Shown here: piece after piece, positions 1 to 8,384 of the stretch | Numbering within the stretch: position 1 is the first letter of the stretch | How the letters are laid out: each line of letters opens with the position of its first letter | NCBI RefSeq assembly: GCF_029212375.1 | Contig: NZ_JARGNU010000003.1 | Location: 230,039 to 294,038 of the forward strand | Reading direction: 5' to 3' | Source of the DNA: Zhongshania sp. | Lineage (GTDB): Bacteria; Pseudomonadota; Gammaproteobacteria; Pseudomonadales; Spongiibacteraceae | DNA length: 64,000 bases | Translations under genes and position numbers: made by a program | The notes under the pieces: generated by a model | What the model saw: the letters and a program-made list of their open reading frames with translations, nothing else | What the model was told of the DNA's origin: nothing | The model's database searches: none

Positions 1-259
1 GTTGGATCACATGCAGCGTCTTGGTTTTGAATCGCCAACGTACCGCCCTAAACCGTCTAAAGCTAGCGCTGCGCAAATAGCCAAAGTGCGCGCCCAACTA
101 CATGAAGCTGGATGTGACGAGGCCTACGGTGACGCACTCGCTAAACGCATGTGCAAAGTAGAGAAGTTGGTGTGGTGCAAGCCAGATCAGCTCAGAAGCA
201 TCGTTGCCGCGCTGTACTACCATAAGAAGCGCAACAATCGGAGGCCGAGTGAAGCTTGA
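1..259 (+). CDS. gemA: Mu GemA-like regulator (gp16 family), 3' part only
   Basis: The reading frame is already open at the window edge, so the true start lies upstream; 85 residues of the C-terminal part are visible. The segment with YGDALAKRMCKVEKLVWC followed by PDQLRSIVAALYYHKKR is typical of the DUF1018/GemA family of Mu-like phages, an early or middle regulator that in Mu affects host gene expression and DNA supercoiling. Its stop overlaps the start of the Mor-like gene by 11 bases, matching the gemA-mor order in Mu. Confidence 0.85.
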   Translation, partial: LDHMQRLGFESPTYRPKPSKASAAQIAKVRAQLHEAGCDEAYGDALAKRMCKVEKLVWCKPDQLRSIVAALYYHKKRNNRRPSEA

Positions 260-635
260 TCCCGAGCAGCTGCCCAGCAGCTTACATGACGTGATTGATG
301 CAATTGGCATCGATGCGGCTTTACGCTTGGTAGAACACCTCGGCGGCACGCGCTTATACGTGCCGGAACGCATGACACCAGACCACCCGATTGTTGCCTT
401 ACTAGGGCACAAACACGCCTACGCTCTCGCTGAACATTTTGGTGGTGACCAGATAATTTTACCGCGCTGTGTGGCGGCGATCAGGGCTATGCGAGACGCG
501 GCTATTCGGCAGCAACGTCACGGCGGCGCAAGCACTAAAGCGCTAGCAATAAAACATGGTTTAACAGAACGGCAGATATACGCCATACTTGCGGCAGGTG
601 AACCAGAAGTGTCGCTGCAGCAGAGTTTGATATAA
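249..635 (+). CDS. mor: Mor/C-type phage transcription activator
   Basis: This 128-residue protein is the likely activator of the phage middle or late genes. The GTG at 249 is preceded by CGGAGG at 239-244 with 4-base spacing; upstream in-frame codons would run deeper into gemA. The central GGTRLYVPERM and HPIVALLGHKHA segments and the C-terminal helix-turn-helix (about residues 85-120, KALAIKHGLTERQIYAIL) fit the Mor family, close to the 129 residues of Mu Mor. No second C-like gene is visible in the window, so this protein may serve the lysis and head promoters. It may bind the palindromes at 1660 and 11970 (inference). Confidence 0.88.
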   Translation: MKLDPEQLPSSLHDVIDAIGIDAALRLVEHLGGTRLYVPERMTPDHPIVALLGHKHAYALAEHFGGDQIILPRCVAAIRAMRDAAIRQQRHGGASTKALAIKHGLTERQIYAILAAGEPEVSLQQSLI

Positions 636-707
636 GACATGGGGCATTCGTTGTTAAGCAATGCTACGGAATGTTGTTGCAAGCGTCAGATAGTTTCAGG
701 AGGAAAA

Positions 708-1235
708 ATGACCAAAGTCTGCCCTAAGTGTGATTACAAACGCACAGAGTATGAAACCGCACCTGAGTGGCAGTGCCCAAACTGTCAGGGTGTGTATGAG
801 AAACTCGAAAAGGCCATTAAGGCCGGTGTCGATGTAAAGCAGCGGTTCGTCAATTCGCCAGCTAGTGCTGAGCAGCTGCAGATGCGTAAGCAGCATCTGG
901 TTGTAACCACCACGCCAACCGTGCCAGGGCGCGAAATTGAGCAGGTCATTGATATTGTCGCCACCCACAGCACCTATGCCTTCAGCTCCCTAAATGAAAT
1001 GTTCGGCAGTATCGGCAGAGCCTTTGTCGGGTCTGGCAAAAGCTATGGCACTGAGGGGCACCTGGCTAAGTGCCGCGCAGAAGCCCTTGAATCATTGCGG
1101 CACAGCGCTGCCACAATTGGTGCCGATGCGGTGGTGGGTACCGAGATTCAAATTGCAGAATTCAGTGGCGCCACAGACAACGGTGTGATTGTTGTTTCGG
1201 CAATAGGTACAGCTGTCACGTTATTGCCTCGTTAA
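708..1235 (+). CDS. Zinc-ribbon plus YbjQ/UPF0145-type protein
   Basis: This 175-residue protein starts with a four-Cys zinc ribbon (CPKCDYK and CPNCQG, residues about 5-27). Its C-terminal YbjQ-like domain (about residues 75-175) carries GADAVVGTEI and a closing IGTAVTLL strand. Start 708 is chosen for the near-perfect AGGAGG at 698-703; the longer frame from 639 has no such site. YbjQ-like domains are small oligomeric proteins of unknown function, sometimes called heavy-metal binding. It sits between mor and the lysis genes, where Mu has no equivalent, so it is probably phage cargo. Confidence 0.75.
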   Translation: MTKVCPKCDYKRTEYETAPEWQCPNCQGVYEKLEKAIKAGVDVKQRFVNSPASAEQLQMRKQHLVVTTTPTVPGREIEQVIDIVATHSTYAFSSLNEMFGSIGRAFVGSGKSYGTEGHLAKCRAEALESLRHSAATIGADAVVGTEIQIAEFSGATDNGVIVVSAIGTAVTLLPR

Positions 1236-1238
1236 CCC

Positions 1239-1559
1239 GTGGTTGTAATAGCTCCCTGCGTCCCAACGGAATTGGAAACTGAGAAAATGGCAACCGAAGC
1301 TAACAATGTCGAGAGAAATAGCAACCTCCAGATTCGTAATGAAGCTGTTGTTTTGCCAAAGATGTCAGAAGGAGAGAGTAGCGCTAGGGAAAAATTGACG
1401 CTTGCAATACGACTATTTGGCGAAGATGCAATGCAACTAATGATGGCGTGGAGGGGTTTGGGAGAGCCACCCAGGCTATCAAAGCAGGAGTGTCGAAACA
1501 TTGCCTGCAATTACCCGTTTTCTGCAGATGAAATTGAGTGCGTTTTTCCTCCGGCATAA
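1239..1559 (+). CDS. Hypothetical small phage protein
   Basis: The open frame begins with GTG at 1239, just after the zinc-ribbon gene; an in-frame ATG at 1287 is the more likely start and gives about 90 residues. It is soluble and mildly acidic, with no signal peptide or membrane segment, and I do not recognise it. The end (PRLSKQECRNIACNYPFSADEIECVFPPA) has two Cys but no recognisable metal motif. It is the last gene before the promoter region that precedes the lysis genes. Confidence 0.5.
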   Translation: MVVIAPCVPTELETEKMATEANNVERNSNLQIRNEAVVLPKMSEGESSAREKLTLAIRLFGEDAMQLMMAWRGLGEPPRLSKQECRNIACNYPFSADEIECVFPPA

Positions 1560-1659
1560 CACCCCTGAAAGGCACGTTGCCTAGCGAGAGATAGGGCGCT
1601 TTACGGCTCACTCAATCCCCGCTACTATGCAAATCATTCCAAGAAAAACCCCTCTCCGC

Positions 1660-1709
1660 TGAAGCCCTTCACCTGATCCACTCCCACCTAACACCTTAAT
1701 CTCAAGTCT
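1660..1709 (+). promoter_or_regulatory. Predicted activator-dependent promoter of the lysis/late operon
   Basis: A 12-bp palindrome TGAAGNNCTTCA lies at 1660-1671 within GCTGAAGCCCTTCACCT. In Mu, Mor binds a dyad centred 43.5 bp before the start of transcription. Counting 43.5 from the centre at 1665.5 gives a start at 1709, and TAATCT at 1697-1702 then falls exactly at -12 to -7, with no -35 box needed. The same 17-bp word recurs before the protease gene at 11970. The position in front of the lysis genes matches Mu Plys. Which protein binds is inferred. Confidence 0.5.
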
Positions 1710-1740
1710 ACATCGTATATTCAACGACTGGAGACTTGAG
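1701..1740 (+). promoter_or_regulatory. 9-bp inverted repeat ending at the holin start codon
   Basis: CTCAAGTCT (1701-1709) and its exact complement AGACTTGAG (1732-1740) flank 22 bases. The right arm carries the ribosome binding region of the holin and abuts its GTG start, so the folded leader would mask initiation. TATATT at 1716-1721 inside the loop is an alternative -10 box. Confidence 0.45.
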
Positions 1741-2043
1741 GTGTTTAATCATGTAACCGACAAACTGCGCATCTGGCCGTGGCTGCTTTTGGCTTTGGTT
1801 TTTACGGGCATTGTTGCCTTTGTGGCGCCATATCAGTTGGGCGTATTGGCGTGGTCATTGAGTAAGCTGTCGCTAGGTGCGTATTTGGGCTATTGGATAG
1901 ACCGCAGTATTTTTCATTACTGTCGGCCCCATGCGTTCCTTGAACACCGCTCTGCTGTGCAGCCTGATGCCTTTGCCGCGAGTATGATTCGTCGCGCACT
2001 AATTATTGCTGCCTCCATTCTCGCCTTAGGGCTGGGCGTATGA
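1741..2043 (+). CDS. Putative phage holin
   Basis: This 100-residue protein has two or three hydrophobic segments (about residues 12-31, 33-52 and 84-100) and a short polar stretch between them. That is the usual make-up of the putative holins placed directly before an endolysin in Mu-like phages. It starts at GTG 1741 behind CTGGAGACTTGAG. The stop overlaps the start of the endolysin (ATGA at 2040), so translation is probably coupled. The role, making holes in the inner membrane to time lysis, is inferred from position and hydrophobicity. Confidence 0.7.
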   Translation: MFNHVTDKLRIWPWLLLALVFTGIVAFVAPYQLGVLAWSLSKLSLGAYLGYWIDRSIFHYCRPHAFLEHRSAVQPDAFAASMIRRALIIAASILALGLGV

Positions 2044-2678
2044 GCTGGGCGCGGATCTTTAATGCCGCACTGGTGGTGCTTGTTTTAGCGGGCTTGCTTG
2101 CGTGTTTGTCAGCGTATGCTGAGGTGCCTGCCCGCGCAGATCATTACCGGCGCGACCTTACCCGCATTGCTCAGCAAGAGATGGGGCTTACTGCCCCTGT
2201 CGCATTATTTGCGGCGCAAATCCATCAAGAAAGTTCTTGGCGTTCTGATGCTAAAAGTCCGTATGCCGAAGGCCTTACCCAGTTTACCCCCGCCACCGCC
2301 AAATGGATTTCTGAAATTTATCCCGATCTCGGCAATGCCACCCCGTACTCTCCCGGCTGGGCAATGCGGGCGATGGTGCGTTATGACCTGCATATATTGG
2401 CCCGTGTGAAACCCTGGCACGCGCGTGATATTCCTGACTGTGACAAGTGGGCCTTTACCTTGAGCGGCTACAACGGTGGCCCAGGGTGGATAACGCGCGA
2501 CCGGCGGCACGCTGAGAACGCCGGTCATTGTCCCGACGCTTGGTTTGGTTCGGTGGAGAAGTACTCCGCTCGTTCAGCGCCCGCCTTTAAAGAAAACCGT
2601 CACTACGTTAATCGTATTTTGAATGAACTGACTGAGCGCTATCTCTCCGCTGGCTGGCAGGGAGCGCCCTTGTGTTAA
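2040..2678 (+). CDS. Phage endolysin, lytic transglycosylase (SLT fold)
   Basis: This 212-residue protein has an N-terminal hydrophobic segment (residues 7-27) that may act as a signal-anchor, followed by an SLT/lysozyme-like domain. The catalytic Glu is E64 in HQESSW, followed by GLTQFTPATAKW and later the SGYNGGPGW motif typical of the family. It would cleave the MurNAc-GlcNAc bond of peptidoglycan at lysis. With a signal-anchor, export could be Sec-dependent (SAR-type), so the holin would only set the timing. It overlaps the spanin gene by 7 bases. Confidence 0.88.
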   Translation: MSWARIFNAALVVLVLAGLLACLSAYAEVPARADHYRRDLTRIAQQEMGLTAPVALFAAQIHQESSWRSDAKSPYAEGLTQFTPATAKWISEIYPDLGNATPYSPGWAMRAMVRYDLHILARVKPWHARDIPDCDKWAFTLSGYNGGPGWITRDRRHAENAGHCPDAWFGSVEKYSARSAPAFKENRHYVNRILNELTERYLSAGWQGAPLC

Positions 2679-3058
2679 GAGTGTTTGGTGGTTGGCTGTT
2701 TAAGCTATTGGGTAATGGCACGGCATTGGCCGTGTTGCTGGCTTTGGGTGGTGTGATCTATCACGGATGGCGTACTGGCAACCTGCAAAGCTTAGTGGCA
2801 GATCGAGACGAGCGCTTGAATGAGGCAACCGCAGAGTTGGAGCGATGGCGAAGCTTGGCGCTGGCCTACCGTGTGCGCGGCGATAAGTTAGCTGCACTGC
2901 AGCGGTCTGCTAATGACGCAGTACGCCAGCTGCAGCTTGATCTTGATGAGCGCAATAAAACCTTTCAGGCCACCGCCCTGCAAATACGTCAAGCACCACC
3001 AGAAGATGACGGCCCTGTTGCCGCGGTGCTGCGCCAAACGCTAGAGAGCTTGCCGTAA
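2672..3058 (+). CDS. Inner-membrane spanin, Rz-like
   Basis: This 128-residue protein has one N-terminal membrane segment (about residues 10-32) followed by a long charged helix predicted to coil (about residues 40-110), the layout of i-spanins. It starts with GTG at 2672, inside the end of the endolysin gene. The stop shares bases with the next ATG at 3058 (TAATG). With the lipoprotein that follows it would bridge and fuse inner and outer membrane in the last step of lysis. Sequence identity to lambda Rz is not claimed; the call rests on topology and position. Confidence 0.72.
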   Translation: MLRVFGGWLFKLLGNGTALAVLLALGGVIYHGWRTGNLQSLVADRDERLNEATAELERWRSLALAYRVRGDKLAALQRSANDAVRQLQLDLDERNKTFQATALQIRQAPPEDDGPVAAVLRQTLESLP

Positions 3059-3321
3059 TGCTCAAGCTAACACTGCTCTGCATTTTGATCTTATTGATCT
3101 TAGCCGGTTGCGCCGCGCAACAACCCGATGTGTTGCCGGTGCCGATTTATTGCCAAGTACCCGCTGGATTATTGGTGCAATCGGTCATGCCGGCAACGCC
3201 AACCGGTAACTATACCCAGCGCGACGTGGCTGATTACATAAACCAACTTTATTACTACGCGGTAAGTGGCTGGGATCGCGTACAGGCAGTTGATACATGG
3301 GTAGCGCAGCACTGTGAATGA
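3058..3321 (+). CDS. Outer-membrane lipoprotein spanin, Rz1-like
   Basis: This 87-residue protein has a lipoprotein signal ending in the lipobox LAGC (Cys18) and a Pro-containing start of the mature part (QQPDVLPVPIYC). Rz1-type spanins are short lipoproteins lying beside or within the i-spanin gene. Here the genes are adjacent rather than nested. The end overlaps the next gene by 8 bases. It completes a full holin, endolysin and two-component spanin set. Confidence 0.75.
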   Translation: MLKLTLLCILILLILAGCAAQQPDVLPVPIYCQVPAGLLVQSVMPATPTGNYTQRDVADYINQLYYYAVSGWDRVQAVDTWVAQHCE

Positions 3322-3523
3322 AAGCGACTTTGAGAGAGCTGCACAGTTCGCCGATCGCGAACGCGAGAATGCCTTGGCTAAGCATAGACAAAAAATGGCC
3401 AGCCAAATTGAAGGTGGCGACACCTGCGAGGACTGCGGTGGGCCGATACCGCCAGAGCGCCAAGCTGCGGTGAAAACCGTGTTTTGTGTTGAGTGCCAAC
3501 AAATTAACGAAAGGCTGCGATAG
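3314..3523 (+). CDS. TraR/DksA-type zinc finger protein
   Basis: This 69-residue protein has Cys38-x2-Cys41 and Cys58-x2-Cys61 (TCEDCGGPI and FCVEC), the TraR/DksA four-Cys finger, preceded by a charged helix. Small proteins of this family are usual between the lysis genes and the packaging genes of Mu-like phages. The plasmid homologue TraR binds the RNA polymerase secondary channel and mimics DksA with ppGpp. Whether this one acts on host transcription is not shown here. Confidence 0.8.
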   Translation: MNESDFERAAQFADRERENALAKHRQKMASQIEGGDTCEDCGGPIPPERQAAVKTVFCVECQQINERLR

Positions 3524-3525
3524 CA

Positions 3526-3903
3526 ATGAATTTAAGTGATGTGAATTGGGATGCAACGCGCTTTGGATTTGATCTGGCGCAAACGATCTTTATGGCCGGC
3601 GTGGCCATTTATGTTTGGTGGACGAATCGATCAAGAGCCACCAAAAAATCGATTGAAGAAGTGGATGCACATATCGAGAAAGTAGCCAGTGCGTTTGATA
3701 AGCGGGTCAATGTTATAGAGCGTCGAGTTCACAGCGTTGAAAAAGACCTATCGCACCTGCCCAGCCACGACGAACTTGCTGCACTGCATGAAAAGGTCAA
3801 CGGTGTTGCCAACACAATGAACCAAGTGCAGGGCGAGTTAAGCGGTATAAACCGCACCCTAAATTTGATTAATGAATTCCTGATTAACAAAAAGGAGCGG
3901 TAA
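3526..3903 (+). CDS. Mu gp25-like membrane/coiled-coil protein (DUF2730)
   Basis: This 125-residue protein has one membrane helix near residues 14-32 (FDLAQTIFMAGVAIYVWW) and then a long coiled coil with heptad-like hydrophobics to the end. The arrangement and the place just before gp26/gp27 match Mu gp25 (DUF2730). Function is unknown in the family. Only two bases separate it from the upstream gene, and the next gene starts right after its stop. Confidence 0.72.
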   Translation: MNLSDVNWDATRFGFDLAQTIFMAGVAIYVWWTNRSRATKKSIEEVDAHIEKVASAFDKRVNVIERRVHSVEKDLSHLPSHDELAALHEKVNGVANTMNQVQGELSGINRTLNLINEFLINKKER

Positions 3904-4197
3904 ATGAGTTACGCCGAATTAGTAGCGACAGACGTTCGCTTACGAGTGCTCCAAGCGCTGGAGTGTGACCCAGATTACTCGCATAACGAAGACGTTGTGA
4001 GAATGGCACTGGGTGCGGCCGGCCACAACATAAGTCGTGATTTACTGCGCACGGAACTCTACTGGCTACAAGAACAAGGCGCAGTGAAACTAGAAGATCA
4101 CGACGGCTTGATTGTGGTCACGCTTACATCGCGGGGCGAAGATATTGCCCTTGGTCGTGCCCGAGTGCCTGGCATTAAACGTCCAGGGCCACGCTAA
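3904..4197 (+). CDS. Mu gp26-like winged-helix protein
   Basis: This 97-residue protein resembles a small winged helix: helices around residues 8-60 (VRLRVLQALECDPDYSHNE, RTELYWLQEQGAVKLE) and a beta wing (GLIVVTLTSRGEDIALG). It occupies the Mu gp26 position between gp25 and the terminase small subunit. DNA binding is likely from the fold but unproven. Start and stop join both neighbours directly, with an ATG overlap at 4197. Confidence 0.7.
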   Translation: MSYAELVATDVRLRVLQALECDPDYSHNEDVVRMALGAAGHNISRDLLRTELYWLQEQGAVKLEDHDGLIVVTLTSRGEDIALGRARVPGIKRPGPR

Positions 4198-4772
4198 TGT
4201 CGCGCAATCGTTCTAGCTCAATAGAGCAGCTGCCCGCAGACATTCTTGAAAAGCTGCAAGCGTTGCTACGTGATCCGCGAGTAAACCAGCTAGATGCCAC
4301 TCGCCGTATCAATGTCATATTGGCAGAGCAAGGGCACGCCGAGCGCGTAAGTAAATCGTCGGTTAACCGCTATGCCGTGCGGATGAACGAAGTGGGCGAA
4401 CGTATGCGGCAGTCTCGGCAAGTGTCCGAGATGTGGATAGCGCGCTTAGGCACCGAGCCAGAAGGCAAGATGGGTCGCTTGCTGAATGAGATGTTGCGCA
4501 CCCTTGCGTTTGAATTGACCGAAAAGGTGATGTCCAGCGATCTTAACGAAGACACCTTGCCGGGCGTAATTGACCAGATCAAGAATCTATCGCTTACCTC
4601 TATGCGGCTTGAGAAAAGCCTAAGCGAAAACATTAAAACCGAGAAGGAAATTCGCAAGGCCTTTGCCGAAGAAGTGGCGGCTGAAACCGAATCTGTTGCC
4701 AAAGAAGCTGGCTTAAGTGCTGAGGCAGTGCAGACCATCAAGAATAAGATTCTGGGGATTGCCGATAAATGA
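4197..4772 (+). CDS. Terminase small subunit, Mu gp27-like (DUF3486)
   Basis: This 191-residue, mostly helical protein has an N-terminal segment with RSSSIEQLPADILEKLQALL and LDATRRINVILAEQ, characteristic of DUF3486, the Mu gp27 family. The first third probably forms a helix-turn-helix (SKSSVNRYAVRM). It should recognise the phage end for headful packaging with the large subunit next door. The last four bases overlap the large-subunit start. Confidence 0.82.
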   Translation: MSRNRSSSIEQLPADILEKLQALLRDPRVNQLDATRRINVILAEQGHAERVSKSSVNRYAVRMNEVGERMRQSRQVSEMWIARLGTEPEGKMGRLLNEMLRTLAFELTEKVMSSDLNEDTLPGVIDQIKNLSLTSMRLEKSLSENIKTEKEIRKAFAEEVAAETESVAKEAGLSAEAVQTIKNKILGIADK

Positions 4773-6358
4773 ACGACGTAGGCATTGGCAAAGTCCTTGG
4801 CGGCGGCACCGTCAACGACCCAAACTGGTATAAGGACTTCGACCCAAACGAAGTCCTTTTGCAATATCAGCGCGACTGGGTTGCCGATGACTCACAGCTC
4901 AAGCTTGCTGAGAAGTCACGCCGTACTGGATTGACATGGGCCGAAGCGGCCGACGGAACATTGTGCGCTGGCGCATCGCGTGCTGCCGGTGGTTGCAATC
5001 ATTTCTATGTTGGTTCGAATAAAGAGATGGCCCGCGAGTTTATCGACGCCGTGGCGATGTGGGCCAAGCTGTTTGATCAAGCGGCTGGTGAGATTGAAGA
5101 AGAGATCCTGATCGACGAAGACAAAGACATTCTTACCTTTGTCGTTAACTTTGCCAGTGGCTTTAAGGTGCAAGCACTTAGCTCGCGGCCGTCAAACCTG
5201 CGTGGTATGCAAGGTAATGTCACTATCGATGAGGCTGCGTTTCACGAGCAGCTCGCTGAAGTACTCAAGGCCGCGCTGGCACTCACAATGTGGGGTAGTA
5301 AAGTCCGTTTAATCAGTACTCATAATGGTGTTGAAAACCTCTTTAACGAAATCATCAACGATAGCCGCGCTGGTAAAAAAGACTACAGCGTTCACCGTAT
5401 AACCTTAGATGATGCTTGTCAGCAGGGTTTGTATAAACGAATTTGTCAGATCACTAAAAAAGAATGGTCGGCAGAAAACGAAGCGGCGTGGGTTGCCGGT
5501 CTGATTAAAAACACGGCCACGAGCGAAGACGCCCAAGAAGAATATTACTGCGTGCCCAAGTCTGGCGGCGGTGCGTATCTATCACGGGCATTGATTGAGT
5601 CGCGGATGGCACCTGCGCCCATCTTCCGCTATGAAGGCACTGCCGAGTTTAATGCTCGACCTGAAAAAATTCGCTATGCCGAGATTCAGGATTGGTGTGT
5701 AAGCAAGCTGCTCCCCATTCTCAATACGCTCCACCCGAACACCCCGCATTGCTTTGGTGAAGACTTTGCACGTACTGGCGACTTTACTGTGTTTGCGCCA
5801 ATGGCAATTACTCAAGAGCTAAAGCGTGTAGTGCCATTCTTAGTTGAATTGCGCAATGTACCGTTTAAGCAGCAAGAGCAAATCATGAAGTACATCATCG
5901 ATCGCCTGCCAAAGTTTCAGGCGGGTGCTTTTGATGCGCGTGGTAATGGCCAGTATCTCGCAGAAACGGCTGTAGACGAATACGGTGCCGGCATCATTGA
6001 CGCCGTTATGCTCAGCCAGTCTTGGTACCTCGACAATATGCCTAAGCTCAAGGCTGCATTTGAAGATGACGAGATACTTATTCCCAAAGATCGCGACGTG
6101 CTCGATGACCTTCGGGCCCTGCAAGTCATTAAGGGCATACCCAAACTACCTGATGCCAAAACCGGCGATGACAAGAAGCGTCACGGCGATGCCGCAATCG
6201 CGATAGCAATGGCGTACTTCGCCAGCTTAATGGATGTGGTGGCGATTGATTTTACATCTGTACCCAGAGCCGCAAACAACTGGCATGGCTCAGCCAAACA
6301 AGACGATGACGACGACATCGACTTCGATCCTGGTCTGAACATTACGGGTGCGTGGTAA
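4769..6358 (+). CDS. Terminase large subunit, Mu gp28-like
   Basis: This 529-residue DNA-packaging motor has an ATPase domain with a Walker A variant (EKSRRTGLTW, near residue 50) and Walker B (VTIDEAAF, near 154). The RNase H-like nuclease domain supplies acidic residues in GEDFARTGDF (about 330), FDARGNGQY (about 388) and HGDAAIAIA (about 472). Length and motif spacing agree with Mu gp28. It cuts and pumps the transposed genome together with flanking host DNA into the prohead. All key residues are present. Confidence 0.93.
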   Translation: MNDVGIGKVLGGGTVNDPNWYKDFDPNEVLLQYQRDWVADDSQLKLAEKSRRTGLTWAEAADGTLCAGASRAAGGCNHFYVGSNKEMAREFIDAVAMWAKLFDQAAGEIEEEILIDEDKDILTFVVNFASGFKVQALSSRPSNLRGMQGNVTIDEAAFHEQLAEVLKAALALTMWGSKVRLISTHNGVENLFNEIINDSRAGKKDYSVHRITLDDACQQGLYKRICQITKKEWSAENEAAWVAGLIKNTATSEDAQEEYYCVPKSGGGAYLSRALIESRMAPAPIFRYEGTAEFNARPEKIRYAEIQDWCVSKLLPILNTLHPNTPHCFGEDFARTGDFTVFAPMAITQELKRVVPFLVELRNVPFKQQEQIMKYIIDRLPKFQAGAFDARGNGQYLAETAVDEYGAGIIDAVMLSQSWYLDNMPKLKAAFEDDEILIPKDRDVLDDLRALQVIKGIPKLPDAKTGDDKKRHGDAAIAIAMAYFASLMDVVAIDFTSVPRAANNWHGSAKQDDDDDIDFDPGLNITGAW

Positions 6359-6371
6359 CAAGGAATCTCAC

Positions 6372-7958
6372 ATGGCCAAAAAGAAAAAGCAAAAAATTGA
6401 TACAAAATCGCCAGCGCTTACCGAGGAGCAAACTGCCGGTACCGCACTCAGTGCACAGTTGCATCGCGAATTTGCCGAACACCCAACCAAGGGGTTAACA
6501 CCAGCGCGCCTGTACCAGATCCTTGAGGGTGCGGAAAAAGGCGATCTTAAAGCGCAGTCTGAACTCTTTGAAGATATGGAAGAGAAAGACCCACAGATCG
6601 GCAGTGACCTCGCCAAGCGTCGGCAACTGGCCGCAGAGTTAGAGTGGCAGATTGTGCCGCCAGACAATGCAAGTCGCGCCGAAAAGAAAGCAGCTGAGCA
6701 AGCCGCCGAAGTCTTTGATGGGCTGGAGGTTGAAGACCTAATCATTGATATGGGCGCAGCCCTTGGACATGGCTGGGCAAACCTGGAGCAAACGTGGGCG
6801 CGTGATGGCGCTATGCGATTTATCGAACAGCCTGAGCTTCGGCCCCACGGTTGGTTTCGTTTGCACTCAGAAAATCAGAACAGCATTACCCTGCGGGACA
6901 ACAGTCAGAACGGTGCCGAGCTGTGGCCACTAGGCTGGGTGCAACACCGCCATAAAGCCAAGCCTGGTTACATTGCGCGATCGGGCCTGTGTCGTATGTT
7001 GGCGTGGCCATACCTGTTCCAAAACTACGCACTGGGTGACCTAGCCCAACTACTTGAGATTTACGGCATACCCGCTCGTGTGGGCACATACCCTCGCAAC
7101 GCATCAGACAAAGAGAAGCTGACCTTACTCCGAGCTGTGACAAGCCTTGGCAGCAATGCTGCTGGCATCATTCCCCAAGGCATGGAAATCGATTTTAAAG
7201 AAGCCGCCGACGGCAAGTCGGATATGTTCAAGGTGATGATGGATTGGTGTCAGCAGGCTAAGGCGAAAGTGGTGCTGGGCGGTACACTCACCTCCGGTAC
7301 AGGCGAAGGCACGAATACCAACGCGCTGGGTAATGTGCATGAACGTGCTCTAGACAGTTTAATCCGTTCCGATATTCGTCAATACGCCAGCACAATCAAG
7401 CGTGACATGCTGTGGCCAATGGCCGCAATGAACTTTGGCATAGCAGACTTGCGCCGTGCTCCGCAGTTCAAACTGGATATGGGTGAGACCGAAGACTTTG
7501 CCGTGCTGTCGGAATCCTTGCCTAAGTTTGTTGAGATGGGTGCGCGTATACCTATGTGGTGGTTTCACGAGAAGTCCGGGATTCCAGAAGCCGGTGAGAA
7601 TGATGAAGTGCTTACCCTTGCCCCGACAGTGCCGACACCAACAACACCAACAACACCGTCGGAACTACCGCCACAAGACGCCGCCTTACGCATTGCCCTT
7701 GCTGCACTTAAAGGGCCTTCAAACAGCCCTCAATCGGCGTTAGATGATGTGTTAAACGCGATTAATCCGGCGACTCAACAAGGCCAAGCAGAATCCCTAC
7801 TCAAGCCGATTATGGATCGCATACAAGCGGGTGATAATTACGATGCTATCCAAGATGACCTGAGCGACCTTTATCCTGATTTAGATGTAAGCGGCATAGA
7901 AGACATGCTGACGCGGCTATTTTTTGTGGTGGAAACCTGGGGGCGATTGAACGCATGA
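6372..7958 (+). CDS. Portal protein, Mu gp29-like (DUF935)
   Basis: This 528-residue protein is counted from ATG 6372, which has AAGGA eight bases upstream; an in-frame GTG at 6348 is less likely. The middle carries the DUF935 signature region (GLCRMLAWPYLFQNYALGDL, then EIYGIPARVG). Near residue 420 there is a low-complexity Thr/Pro linker (TPTTPTTPSELPP) before a helical C-terminal domain. It forms the ring through which DNA enters and to which the tail attaches. In Mu the next gene is gp30, but here about 1.8 kb of small genes intervenes. Confidence 0.9.
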   Translation: MAKKKKQKIDTKSPALTEEQTAGTALSAQLHREFAEHPTKGLTPARLYQILEGAEKGDLKAQSELFEDMEEKDPQIGSDLAKRRQLAAELEWQIVPPDNASRAEKKAAEQAAEVFDGLEVEDLIIDMGAALGHGWANLEQTWARDGAMRFIEQPELRPHGWFRLHSENQNSITLRDNSQNGAELWPLGWVQHRHKAKPGYIARSGLCRMLAWPYLFQNYALGDLAQLLEIYGIPARVGTYPRNASDKEKLTLLRAVTSLGSNAAGIIPQGMEIDFKEAADGKSDMFKVMMDWCQQAKAKVVLGGTLTSGTGEGTNTNALGNVHERALDSLIRSDIRQYASTIKRDMLWPMAAMNFGIADLRRAPQFKLDMGETEDFAVLSESLPKFVEMGARIPMWWFHEKSGIPEAGENDEVLTLAPTVPTPTTPTTPSELPPQDAALRIALAALKGPSNSPQSALDDVLNAINPATQQGQAESLLKPIMDRIQAGDNYDAIQDDLSDLYPDLDVSGIEDMLTRLFFVVETWGRLNA

Positions 7959-8137
7959 AGAATCAAATTAACGAAAAATTCAAACGGTGCAGAACGGTTG
8001 GGCAGCTAGTCACTGAGCTTCAAAAGTTACCTAAAAGCGCCAAGCTCGGCGAGCCGATGATACCTGTTTTATATAACTCAAGTGAGGCGGCGAAGAACGC
8101 CGGATTAAAGCCTTGCGTGGGTATAGAAGAGTATTAG
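7955..8137 (+). CDS. Small hypothetical phage protein, 60 residues
   Basis: The ATG overlaps the portal stop (ATGA), so translation is probably coupled. The protein is basic, with no membrane segment: charged N-terminus (KNQINEKFKRCRTVGQLVTELQKL) and a short C-terminal part. I do not recognise it. It is the first of a run of small genes inserted between portal and MuF genes. Confidence 0.5.
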   Translation: MKNQINEKFKRCRTVGQLVTELQKLPKSAKLGEPMIPVLYNSSEAAKNAGLKPCVGIEEY

Positions 8138-8188
8138 CCGTTAAATTTATGGGCATATGCCACCCTTGACGGCATGGAGAGAATTGTA

Positions 8189-8365
8189 ATGACTACAACT
8201 GTAACGGTAAGCGCCCATTGTGACAGCAGCACAACAAAGGTACGCGTAATTGAGGGCGATCGTGACTCTGATGAAAAGACAGAATCATATTTGGAAGACG
8301 GGCAAGAACAGAGCTTCTATGTTTACGACACTAAGTTTTTAAGTGTTGATGAAATACCAAAGTAA
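8189..8365 (+). CDS. Small hypothetical acidic phage protein
   Basis: The ATG at 8189 has GGAGAG at about 8176-8181 with eight-base spacing, so it is preferred over the in-frame ATG at 8174, which would place that site inside the gene. The 58-residue product is acidic and beta-rich in appearance (TVTVSAHCDSSTTKVRVIEG). No known family is recognised. Confidence 0.5.
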   Translation: MTTTVTVSAHCDSSTTKVRVIEGDRDSDEKTESYLEDGQEQSFYVYDTKFLSVDEIPK

Positions 8366-8384
8366 TGCGGAAACGGGTGCTGCA

